A stretch of DNA of 64,000 nt from Anthonomus grandis grandis (lineage: Eukaryota; Arthropoda; Insecta; Coleoptera; Curculionidae). Made by a program: the position numbers and the translations under genes. The DNA lies in the NCBI RefSeq assembly GCF_022605725.1, contig NC_065554.1, forward strand, positions 12,481,100 through 12,545,099. Reading direction: 5' to 3'. Positions 36,661 through 47,128 of the stretch are shown one piece after another. The first letter of the stretch is position 1. The number at the start of each line of letters is the position of its first letter. The notes under the pieces were generated by a model. That model was not told where the DNA came from and ran no database searches. It saw nothing but the letters and a program-made list of their open reading frames with translations.

Positions 36661-37874
36661 AGATTTCAACAATAGGACAAAACATGTTTATTTAAAAAGA
36701 ACTTTCAGTTACTATATATATAGATTCAGATGTATATTTAATTACAGTTATTATCCGAATTATATTACTGTAGGTTATGCTTATTCAATTTATATAAAAA
36801 CAATATTTTAGGTCTTTGCGGGTTGTCTCCAGTAGTTTTTTGCCGGCCAGAATATTCGTCATTCATGCGGCTTATCTAAAACCACTTTCTCGAAGTCAGA
36901 GAAACCATTCGCGTTTTTGCCGAACCTTAACCTCTGAGTTTAAGTAATTAGTCAGACAAATTTTACATAAAACTGTTGCAAGTTTAATTATATCTCAGTA
37001 ATATGTGATAAAATCAATGTAGGGACTACTTTCTTATATTAATAAGCCGTATCGAGACACTTTCTGACCCAGTACAATATATTATTTAAGTATATCAATA
37101 AGCCTTTGTGTATCCACAGACAATTTGTTGGAAAATATCATCATATTCAATGCTGTCTCATTTCCTTGAAGTAGTGAAAGATGATTCGGGGATTTGCTAG
37201 GGAACAAAAAGTGTCCTTACGAAAAGAATGCTGAATTAAAAATATAAAAAATAGATATAAAACCTCTTTTAGTATTTTTATAAAACTAACTAAATACCTA
37301 GAGATATATACATATGTACATTAACAAAGTACAAGTCCTAGAGCCTCTTGCTATATCACACATTCAAGAACTAATAAAATTGCATTGCGAGAAGAAAATG
37401 CCGTCTGCAGCTCGGTTATAATACAGATTTTTTAAGACATCAATATTTCTTCTTTCGATATTTCATCTACCAAATATGTCGAAATGAACTTACAACAATG
37501 CACTTACAACAGCTGCATGATACTCTATAAGTTGCCTGGCTAAGAATGTTCATTTTACAATGAAAATCTAATCATTTTATATTATTTACCTCACAGATTA
37601 GATGTACTTTTTCAAATCACAAAATTTATATGATCTTGGCAGACCTAAACAATCATAAAAAAACATTCTTTGACCGCTAAAAAGAATCAGTTATTAAGAT
37701 TATTATTTATTCAAAGCGAAAGGTAGGTTGCCACGAGTTTCATAAAACCATAATTTTCACAATCAAATATCTTAAGATAACAGGTGTTAAGGCTAAAGAA
37801 ATTTGCTACAGGTAAAAAGTTGTAAAGTTGTTACAGGTAAAAGAATGACCTCTAGAATATCAATTAGTTAAGTA
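36661..37874. other. No gene seen
   Basis: AT-rich sequence without recognisable motifs. Confidence 0.5.
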
Positions 37875-39730
37875 TAGTAGAACCCCGTGCTCAACGCGAC
37901 CGAACGTGGCACGGATAATTGAAAAGCATAGATAATCCGAACATTTATTTCTTATGTTTCTACTATAAAAATATAACAGAAAAATAAACAGATTTCTACA
38001 TAATTAAACGTTGACTCTTGATATGTATGTGAAAAAAAAATATAGATAGGTTACCTTGCATTTATCTTAAGCAAATACATATTTATTTTATGTAGCTATG
38101 CTTTTAAAAAAGAGTTAGTCTTTGTGGCCTGTGTAAAAATTATTTGATTATTTTTACATTTGATTATCTTCTGATGTATTCTGCGCAAGTTCAAAATGCA
38201 TACAAGGTACAAAGTTACTCGTTGCACCAAATAGTCTAGTAGAATGTCGGCAGCTTCCTCGGCCTCCTGCTTAGTTGCTATTTTGAGTTATACCATTTTC
38301 TTCTTCTTGTCTATCATTTTCGGATTAATCAGATTGTGACGTACTGGATTGTTCGACAATATCATCGTTGCCGAGGAGCTGATAACCTGATCCATGTTGG
38401 TCATACTATGTCCACCTCTCAACCATGATTCTATGAATATCTTTAAACTCATCGGCGCTGCACACCTATTTAGTAAATTCAGCTATAGTAATCTTCATGA
38501 TCAGATTACGTTATATACACTCTTATATTATATTATATTATCTTCTTTTAGTGTAATTTTTTTATAAAAAGCTTTTTGGAAGTTAACTCTTTCACTCCAC
38601 TCCATGCATTTGCAACTGTATAAATGGCGTCTTTGATCGTAAAAGATTTCCAAAACTTTATCAGCATTTAACAAGTTCATCTTCGTTAAGTTCTCTTCCG
38701 AAGAGCAGTTTCATTGTCTCAATAGCACCATGATCCATAATTAGTTGAGCATTGAGCATTTGGACATTGAGCAATCGATGTAACATTAGGTGAAAAAAAG
38801 AGCAAAGAAGTTTCCATCATCAGATATTAAAACTGCCTCTGAAACGAGAACGCTTATTATCCAGAAAAAGAAGCGCCTTTTGTGGCAATTTTTCGTTTTT
38901 CAAAGGTTTTTTACTGCAGTAATAAACCTTATGTACCCAATTTTGGAAGATGTCACAAGTTATCTAGGCTGCTTGGTGATTATAATAGTGAACTGAGAAA
39001 TAATGCACTTATATGTTTTTTAAAGCGTGAAGATTTTTTGACTTACCAATCGTAGCCAGGTTCATGGGTGCCAGAAGCATTGACACAACAGAACACTGTT
39101 ATGTAATCTTTACTTTTTTATATCCCGGGGTATTTATATACTCTTTGTTTGCAACTAAGGTTTTTGTATTGAAGCAACCAATTACTGGATCTACTGAAAA
39201 GTTCTTTGATTTTTTAAGTCTTCGGGAAAAATCTCTGCTTGCCCAGCAAACATTTGACCAGAGATTGGTACGTCCTATGATCTTTTCTGCAAAAACCACT
39301 TGGAAAGTACTTTATAGAGTTGTTAAAAAGTAGATCCTTTTAATCATTTCAGTACAGTTATGTTCTTAAAAGAGTTGAGTTGAAAGAAACTGAAATATGA
39401 AATTTTGTCGTTTCACTTTGTTTTTATTGATATTGCGTATGGTTTGCTTGCCAACTCTATAGGTTCGTGATAATGACGTGACAGTTTCACCCTTTTCATT
39501 TTTATTTAAGATCTCTCAATATTGTTTTTAAATATTGATTCTAAATATTATTTTTAAATATTGTTTTTGTTCAATCGTAAAACATCTCTCTTGCGTTTGA
39601 CACTGGTTTTTGCCATTTTAAAACCAAAGACACATGTTACGAATATAGCAGAATAGGTGACTCATAGACTAGCGCGTAACTTATTCTTGCACATTCGGTC
39701 TAACCCTCATGGATAATTGAGGTACTTCTT
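37875..39730. mobile_element. Pogo/Tigger-like element
   Basis: The left end TAGTAGAACCCCGTGCTCAA, followed by GATAATTGAAAAGC and GATAATCCGAA, and the right end, read inward, GTACCTCAATTATCCATGAG then GGTTAGACCGA, resemble pogo/Tigger terminal repeats (AGT-GAACC plus 'GATAATCGAA'-type subterminal motifs). A broken DDE_1-type transposase lies on the minus strand. The right terminal bases are decayed, so that border is approximate. Confidence 0.7.
38180..39340 (-). pseudogene. Pogo/Tigger-type (DDE_1) transposase pseudogene
   Basis: Minus strand, across frames: ITVFCCVNASGTHEPGYDW (about 39100-39045; intact relatives read C.NASG.H....LVIGKS..PR), VKKSSRFKK, then after a deletion KLPQKALLFLDN (catalytic LLLDN strand) and PPNVTSIAQ (the P.N.TS..QP.D segment, its usual Asp-Gln-Gly partly replaced). 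LFGRELNEDE and IKDAIYTVANAWSGVKELTS follow. These are the DDE core and C-terminal helices of centromere-B/pogo-like transposases. The N-terminal HTH domains were not recognised. Several stops interrupt it. Confidence 0.75.
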
Positions 39731-40416
39731 CTTCAAGAATAGATCACTGTAGAACCTCCACAATATGCAAGCGACCACAATAATTAACATTCATATTCTA
39801 CTCCCGACTAAATAAATAAATTTCAAACTACTTCAATGAAATACCTCTACAGAAAGCTTCTGCACCAGTATTAGTTAGTATAGTTACTCACACAATTAAA
39901 AGCTTTAGACAAGTCATTACTATACATAGAATATTACTGCAGTCGCCACAGTGCAAACTTAGTTTTTACCTAATAGGAAACCAAATTGATTAATCAAAAT
40001 TATTAAAGAATATTTTCCTTATAAAGAACTTTGATGATGTAATTATGTAGAGAAATTATTTTGCTAACTTTAGGCATAAAGGATTAAGAAGAAATTTATC
40101 GCATCCAAAAGAGCGTAAGTGGTATTGGTGTTTGTCTAATAAACGAATTGTTAAGATATCATACACCAGTGGGATTAAAAACTTTAAATTAAAAATATTA
40201 ATGTAGTTATATAGGACTAAAAGTATGGCTCAGTATATTTTTTCTCTATTATTGATATGTTATTTACTTGTGTACATTTCATTATGTGTATATTTCAATT
40301 ATAACTTGAGGAAGATTTTAAATGGCCTTCATTTTAACTGTTACAAAATTTTTTTATATTGTAAAATAATAAAATCTAAGTAAGTTCATAATAATTAATA
40401 ATACTTTACATTACAG
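39731..40416. other. Intron sequence upstream of the channel exon
   Basis: AT-rich and without motifs. It ends in a T/A-rich tract and TTACATTACAG acceptor at 40416. Confidence 0.6.
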
Positions 40417-40710
40417 CTAAACTCGACGGAGTTAAAACTTACATGCGTATGCGTCGAGTACCTTCACACCTTCAAGTAAAAGTTATCAAATGGTTCGACT
40501 ACTTATGGCTAACGCAAAAATGCTCTGATGAAGAAAAAGCGGTGTCCTGTCTGCCGGATAAGCTGAAGGCCGAAATAGCCATTAACGTTCACCTGGATAC
40601 TCTCAAGAGAGTGGAAATATTTCAAAACACCGAGGCTGGGTTCTTATGTGAATTGGTGTTAAAATTAAGGCCGGTCCTATTTAGTCCTGGAGATTATATT
40701 TGTAGAAAGG
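40417..40710 (+). CDS. CngA: Internal exon of a cyclic-nucleotide-gated channel, alpha-type (C-linker and start of CNBD)
   Basis: This is the one host coding exon in the window. It is bounded by an acceptor (TTACATTACAG, ending 40416) and a donor (G|GTAAGT at 40711), and is 294 bp long with phase-1 borders on both sides, so it adds 98 residues in frame. The protein starts KLDGVKTYMRMRRVPSHLQV. It runs through VIKWFDYLWLTQKCSDEEKA, LPDKLKAEIAINVHLDTLKR and VEIFQNTEAGFLCELVLKLR, and ends in FSPGDYICRKG. This is the C-linker joining S6 to the cyclic-nucleotide-binding domain, then the first helix and strand of that domain. It matches insect CngA-type channel subunits closely, as I recall them. 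These plasma-membrane cation channels open on binding cGMP or cAMP in sensory and neural cells. The ATG at 40443 is an internal Met. No stops or frameshifts are present, in sharp contrast to everything around it. Confidence 0.95.
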
Positions 40711-41604
40711 GTAAGTCCCTAATTAGTGACATTTAACAATTAAGTTTTTTACAGATATAAGATTCTTATAAGTAGCTAAAATTTTTATTCTTCTTCTGAT
40801 TTCCTAGTATTATAATTTATAGTTTTAATAATATTAATATTATTAGCAGAGCTCATTAGGCTTAGAAATAGCTACCTAAAGCAACAATTTATAAAAACAA
40901 TAATCTAGTTTGTTAAATAAAAACTACTTCAAAAAAATTAAAAAATAATTTTAAACGACTGCGAAAAGTAACACAGTAGTTTCAACAGTTTAGAAAAAAT
41001 GAAAACGAAATCAACCTGGAAGTAATAAAAAATCAGGATATTTACCTGGAGAAAAGTTAAAACATTAGTTTAAAATGTCTTTTTTACTCATTAATTACTG
41101 ATTTTAAAGTGTTGTAAACGTAGTTTTAGGGACTGTTAAGATTTATCTAATTTATAAATTATCTTTAAAGAAAGAGCCTTTCTCTCTGTTCTGCTAAAAA
41201 ACTGGGCCAAAAAAAGCCAAAAACTGGGTTTCTTATTACCCTTGTACCATCTTTGTTGTAAATTATTATTTTAAGCCCGCTTGACATAATCAAACGTTTA
41301 AAATACGAGTCGACTCGCATATTAAGCAGTTAAAACTGGACCAAGCATACGTGGCATTAGACGTCATTTAGATAATGGTATTCCACGCATATTTAGTAAG
41401 TAAGTTAATACTTCTGTTAAATGAATAGATTTTAAATGGACGTTTGTATTTCATTTTCTGGCTTAAAATGATTTTGGTTTAAATCGATTTGTAATATGTG
41501 ATTTAAATGTCGACTAATATTTTACAAGTAGTATGTTAATAACCATTTTTTATAGCAACTAGTGCTATGATAAAAAAATAGTAGGAAAAGCATATTTTTT
41601 TTAA
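40711..41604. other. Intron sequence downstream of the channel exon
   Basis: Starts with the donor GTAAGT. AT-rich, no motif. The next channel exon (expected to open with a GEVGKEMYIV-like sequence) was not found in the remaining window. Confidence 0.6.
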
Positions 41605-44013
41605 CCTTTTCGCGTCGATTGGGACATACTTGTCCCATCAAAAATTTGGTTTTAAAAATACGAATTTTTTTATTTGTTAAACTTTAGTGTCTTTTAATTT
41701 ATTTCTTTATTAGTACCTACCGCAATGACAAAAATAGCTTTAGTTTATTTTTTTAACGTAAGTATAGTGTGGGCTATATATGTCCCAGCCGTATAATTAT
41801 TTGGGTTTTATATGTCCCAATAGTAAAATAAACCAAGATCAAGAAAATCATATTATTTATTTTTTTCAAAGAAATAGAACATTAGGAGTGATAAGATGAG
41901 AAACATTCTATACATAGTGGTACATGACAGGCGGAGCATAACATGTCCGTCCTTTTTTTTACTTTTTGCTGGGCACAACGACGGTATCTTCTTCTGGTTT
42001 TTGAAAGGATAGGTAGATGGTCTCCAACATTAATCATATTTTTATAGGATAGTGTGGTCCTACCAAATGATCTCTTGCGAATTAAAGCAGCATTTTCATG
42101 TCCAATTCCTATCAGTTATTCTGCCAGATTTACCAAGTATGTCAGAAACGGACTATCTCTGTTACGAAGTTCCTTGAAGATTATCTAAGCATTAACTGCT
42201 GTGGTTAACAATAGCTTATAATAAACTTTTTTCCACCATTTTAATGACTTGCGGTCAATGTCATATAGGCCTGTAAGTTGATTGGCCAGGTCTACGCCCC
42301 CCATAAAGGAATTATATGTGTGTATTGCTTCGGGACAACTTAGTGTAATTTTTTTACCATCTTACCAGTCCTTGCAACCTCAACTATATAATCAGTATGA
42401 CAGTTACTCACGACCATTACTTCTTTAGTATCCATCCAATTGAATGCTATTGTATCATAATTATTGCAAAGACACTGCATGTCTCCTCTTTTCACTGTCT
42501 TTTTATCAAATTGCTCAAATTTCCTGGTTATCTCCTAAAGTTTCTGTCAATTTTTTTACTACTCGTTCACCTAGGGTGCCGTCAAGGGTACCTGGTTCTC
42601 TTCCAGAATAAATATTAAAATCATAAACATATCCCGGATTAGAGTATCAAATTTGTATGCCTCTTTTGATTGGTTTTAATGGTAAATATTGTTTAAATGA
42701 TGAACGACCTTTAAACGTTGTCATAGACTTATCTATGGATTGAAATTTGCTTTCGGTTCTTGCTTTTGGGAACGTCGATTTGAGGCACGCAACAATATCT
42801 TCAATATAATAAGTTTTACTGGCGTTATTTGGCTTTTGTGGATGGTTAAAATACAGTATACTAGCCAGAAGTCTAAATCTATCTATAGAGATAGGTTCTT
42901 TTATGGCCTGGTTGCCCAAAGACTTATGGGAAGCCCAATAATGCTGCATTTGGGGCAATTTATTATAAGTCATTATAAAAAAACACCCTGTTATAATCAT
43001 TATTTCGTGTGAATCAGTTAGAATTTCTCTCTTATTTCGAACCTCTTCAAGAATTTTTAGACTCTCATTGGTACACTGGGCAATATAAATAAATAAAGAA
43101 GGTGGCATTAGTTTGAGAAAAATATCCAGCTCTGTACTTCCACGATTGACCTGAGCTATTATTGTACAGTTGGCCTTTTCTGGGACCTTATACCGGGGTG
43201 AAAAATTATCAATTTCTTTCCAGATCACAATTGAACTGTCAGCAGGAGAAGAGGCCGGAATATCAGGTTCGATATTTTCGTCCGAACTGTTAGATGAATC
43301 AGGGGATTCATAGGCACCATCTGGATTGAAAGATGACGTTGATGGTTCATTAGAATCAATTTTCATTTTTTTGATTTTATTTATCGCAATTTTTTGTTCT
43401 TGCATTTTTTACTAACCTCAAGAAAAACTGAATTATCACTGTAATCCATTTCTTCTTGCTCGTATTCGGATCCACTGCTCTTAAAGGGGTCTTCCTCTTC
43501 ATCTGATGATAAACCTGCTTCTGCTAAAGCCTCTAGTTCTCTTTGTGTTAAACGTTTCCTAAAAAAGAGTTTTATATAAAAAATGCTGATGGGACGATAA
43601 TAAACCAAAGTAAAAGTCGGTGGGACATATGTGTTCCACAAGAATTTCCTAATTTACATGTAAAATATAGACACTTAACTTAAACAAATAATTTTAAAAA
43701 CTTACCTAGACATATTCGAAAAAATATCCGTAATTATTTTAAGCTGTATAACACGATGTTTGCTAAATTTAAAGCAAAAACAATAGCACGCTGTCGGTTA
43801 AATGACTGTACTACTACCTATTGTAAAACAATTGACTGCGCTGCTTGAATATTTTGTTGACAAGCATTGCTGAATGCGGATGGGACATCGGGCTATATAA
43901 GAATCATTGCATAATGTACCATCAGGATTTTTTAAAAGTTGGATGGGACATAATATATGACCCAACAGTAATTTCAGGCTATTAATTTACAAAATAAAGT
44001 CGACGCGAAAGGG
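41605..44013. mobile_element. piggyBac-type transposon with TTAA target duplication
   Basis: TTAA at 41601-41604 and 44014-44017 flank ends that read CCTTTTCGCGTCGATTGGGA (left) and CCCTTTCGCGTCGACTTTAT (right, read inward), about 15 bp of terminal repeat. Subterminal GGGACATA / TATGTCCCA motifs recur in both orientations near both ends (about 41630, 41780, 41810 on the left; about 43620, 43885, 43945 on the right). The total is 2409 bp, a normal piggyBac size. It carries a defective minus-strand transposase. Confidence 0.92.
41882..43713 (-). pseudogene. piggyBac transposase, intron-containing, internally deleted
   Basis: Exon 1 is only ATGTCTAG (43706-43713). It is followed by a GTAAG donor, a 147-bp intron (43559-43705) and a TTTTAG acceptor. 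Splicing gives MSRKRLTQRELEALAEAG, a standard piggyBac start, then an acidic N-terminal region (SSDEEEDPF). A frameshift occurs in an A-rich run at about 43390. The second segment (to 42647) contains KEPISIDRFRLLASILYF and FQSIDKSMTTFKGRSSFKQY, with the first catalytic Asp (usual DE is DK here). After a stop it continues GYVYDFNIYSGREPGTLDGT, then a deletion removes the second-Asp region. It resumes at TVKRGD, AFNWMDTKEVMVVSN and GGVDLADQLTGLYDIDRKSL. The C-terminal cysteine-rich knuckle TDMLCSACHVPLCIECF ends at a clean TAA (41882). Inactive. Confidence 0.93.
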
Positions 44014-44029
44014 TTAAACATGCTCGTGC

Positions 44030-44109
44030 CAAAATAACTAGGTTTAAGTTATTCGAACTTTTTTTTCATACCAAAAATACCTCTGTTTCGTTTTCGCTGA
44101 GACACCCTG
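44030..44109 (-). repeat. Solo mariner-like terminal repeat beside the piggyBac insertion
   Basis: Read inward from TA (44110-44111): CAGGGTGTCTCAGCGAAAAC, then GAAACAGAGGTATTTTTGGT and ATGAAAAAAAAG. The right end of the mariner-like element at 47.1-48.7 kb has the same layout (CATCCCAGCGAGAACGGAAC, GGTATGAAAAAC). The piggyBac TTAA lies 13 bp inside the repeat's inner edge, so piggyBac seems to have landed in an old mariner relic. Confidence 0.6.
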
Positions 44110-44111
44110 TA

Positions 44112-45049
44112 TAAAATTATTATATAGTTTTGGTGCTAAATATTTAAAATGACGCTGACCAATATTTTTTTTGTTCCCACCAACTCGCGCATTTTGATTT
44201 AGCCTGCTTCTTGTGGGATATGTGTGCGATAAAGTTTCACGAATAATTTGTTTCCTCTATATATTTACACTTAAATTAAAACAGTAAAGTTTCCTTATGG
44301 CCATTATTTTTGTTTCCTTATAAAGTAAATTGGTTGGAAATACTCGGTTTTTTTAAAATATAATTTTTAGTATCCATTTTTGAATGAAGCCTAATTGTGG
44401 CAAAGTGGCAATCATGGGATGGTGTACATCCCACCCGACCAATCCAAAAATCAAATGCGATTAAACCAACGAATAGAATATCTAATGATAGGTATTATTT
44501 AAAATATTTAAAAGTTGAAACTAAACCTCTAATTTCATTGGTCATCTGCTTTAAATGTAAATCCCATTTAAGATGCTGGTACAATAATCCTCAAATATTT
44601 TATGGACGATGATGCAGGAATTGACAACTAATGACCAATTTGTAAAGCACCTATTTAAGGAAGATTCTAGATGATTAGTGTAAGAAATAAAACTAATATA
44701 TTTTTTTTTTTAAATAAATGCAACTAAAAACTTAAAATAATGAATTATCCAGCTTCAAATATGGTTTTCAATTAAACGTCGATACACAGGACACTTAGAA
44801 GAGCAATAAAGAAGTCATGCTTGAAGATCTGCTTAACCCAAACTTTTAAATTAACTAAAACATTTCAGAAATCAAAAATGGTGAAAGCCAATCAAACAAT
44901 GTGTGCTAATGCGATAGCTGATCAAGTGACAGTTTCTTAGAATAAATTCATGCAGTATAAATGTGCAGAGTAAATATCATTGTTATTGCATCTCTCTATT
45001 TTCCACCTCGATTGACATTAGAAATTTATTTACATTTTGTTTTCATAAA
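44112..45049. other. No gene seen
   Basis: AT-rich. The open frame at 44397-44612 has no recognisable domain. Part of this stretch may belong to the next mariner relic. Confidence 0.4.
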
Positions 45050-45450
45050 TATTACAGAACCCGTTTAAATGTAAGACAAAATTTGTGGTTTCTACCTAAT
45101 GAGACTCCTGTAAGTCTTAGGCGAGAAATTTTTGCTATCATACATTAAGTTTGATATTTATAATAAGTTTCCAAATAGATGGTTAGGAGCGCATTTCTTG
45201 ACCTGCATTATGCAGGTTTATCTATATATTTATATTGTCTATTTAAAAGAGTTGATAAAGTGTAATACTGTAGAAAAATTTCATAAGAAGTAAAAACTGT
45301 AGAAGAATTTCAACAACGCGTTGCAAATGTTTGTGATGTTATTCGTGGACACCATATGCGACTTTTCAATCGAGCAGACAGGGAAAATTTACAAAAATTT
45401 TTATATAATTGTAGAAACGTTGCTGTCTGATGATGTGATTATACTGTCTC
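45050..45450 (+). pseudogene. Mariner-like transposase relic (catalytic C-terminal part)
   Basis: About 45055-45140 reads RTRLNVRQNLWFLPNETPVS and LRREIFAI. Intact relatives read NLWF.QDGAP.H, so the catalytic QDGA has become PNET. FPNRWLG follows (about 45170, frame-shifted). About 45300 reads VEEFQQRVANVCDVIRGHHM and RLFNRA, the C-terminal 'EEL..RV...C..I' helix. No SPDLTPLD segment remains between the two. No terminal repeats were found. Confidence 0.5.
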
Positions 45451-46679
45451 TCGCTGACTCGAGATGAATATTTTTATTAGTAACACATTTTTTTTTCAAA
45501 CCAAGAAGTAAAAAACAGGAGCAATGTGTAATAGTGTAGAATAAAGACTTCGAGAAATGACGCAGTGCTTTTTATCATTTGCTGTTATTATATCATTACT
45601 GATATAATATGGTAAAAGTAGCCAAGGTAACGCCACAGCTCAAACCCTTACGTAAGCCATACTGCGACTCAGACATAATCATATTAATATTGTAGTACAT
45701 TGTATTAGCTGGTTATATTAAACTTTTTTAAAATGCCTCGATAAAAAGGGTTCTAATTGTTCTTAAATCATTAAAAGTCATTGCTTAGGGAAGTATACAG
45801 CAATTGATTATATATATAATATCACAATCTTTATAAAAAAATGCAATACTTTTGGATCTACCCCTGCTGCATTTATATGATTCCATATACCTTTACTGCA
45901 TTTGGGGTGTTATTTTACTAAAATAAATCATTCAACTTATTTTCAGATCTATCCATGATTTTACAGAAAGATTTATTCGATAAAAGACCATATGTGCATA
46001 TAAATATCCATTTATATGTTAAAATAATATATATTCTGTATATCTATTACATGAGCAATATAGAATATCGCTCATGGAATTATACCTTTTTCAGGTTTTT
46101 TATAGTCGTGTATAGTTTTGCTTTCTGAGTTTAAATCACAATTCCAATATTCAAGTAAGTAGATATAATATTATTCGAGTATTTAAAATTAGAACTGTTA
46201 CTTTTTAACATAATTTTACAAAATGTATAAGAAGTGGTGCATAAAAGACTTTAGAAAGCCCTCCAGATTTATATAGCCAATAATTATTCTCTTAGCCAAA
46301 AACTTTTCCTAGTTCCCAGAAAAGATTTTATGAATTACTAGGGAGCTACTTTATATTTTGGATGGCTAAAAAAGGTTTAAAAAAGTTAAGGGATTTTTAA
46401 GTAATCTTTTGAATTAAAGTTATTAAAGCTGCAGTTTTGATAGTGTCAACCATTAAAGAGTTTATCTTAGTTTAAAGCAATACAATATATTATACTTTCT
46501 TATTTACATTTTCATTGAATTGGTTTAAAAAAAAACTATATCAAATACAAAATATTTTATAGCTTCAGCTTATATAAAATCAATTTATTTGGAAATCCTA
46601 TTGATATATCTTTCTCTCTTGCACTCAGGGAGTTCTTATGGGAAGTACTAGAAGGAGTAATCGAACATGCGAGTACGCT
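45451..46679. other. No gene seen
   Basis: AT-rich sequence without recognisable motifs. Confidence 0.5.
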
Positions 46680-47069
46680 ACCTCATTTTAAAAATACTTT
46701 ATAAAAATAAGAAAATCCAATATGGCGCCCATAAGAAAAAATAATGTTGATGATGATCGAAAAAAAACGAAACATCGGATTATTTTTTTTTGCGTCGTGT
46801 TGTAGAGCATAACAAGTGGCGATGAAAAACTGTTTTTAGTTTTCCGATATCTAGTTAAATAAAGTCGGTAGAAGGTAAAAACGATTTTGACAAATTTCGG
46901 TTTTTCTTGGATATCTCCGGAAGTATCCGGAATTTTAAAATTTTTTAAACGTTATTTTAATAAGCTCTAAATTGCTCAACTTTGCCTCTATTTAACCGAC
47001 CCCATAACTCTTAGTTCCACTCTCCGTTTCCAAGATCCCAATGGTCACCCTCGAATTTGGGACACCCTG
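46680..47069 (-). repeat. Tc1/mariner-like terminal fragment
   Basis: Read inward from 47069: CAGGGTGTCCCAAATTCGAG, GGTGACCATTGGGATC, then GGAAACGGAGAGTGG. The CAGGGTGTCCCAAAT start is typical of insect mariner-like and MITE ends. The partner end was not located, and the TA flank is replaced by TGCA. The inner limit is approximate. Confidence 0.5.
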
Positions 47070-47128
47070 TGCAAGGAAGTCACCAGCCCAATACACCTAG
47101 TAATATTGTTCATACCAAATTGACTATA

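Noticed and set aside
39064..39333. 89-codon plus-strand frame
   Set aside because: Antisense to the pogo-like transposase relic.
42740..43012. 90-codon plus-strand frame
   Set aside because: Antisense to the piggyBac transposase.
46738..46775. Possible hammerhead core (TGATGATGATCG...CGAAACATC)
   Set aside because: The preceding C of CUGAUGA is absent and stem II would be 3 bp with an A-run loop. It lies within a mariner-like terminal fragment.
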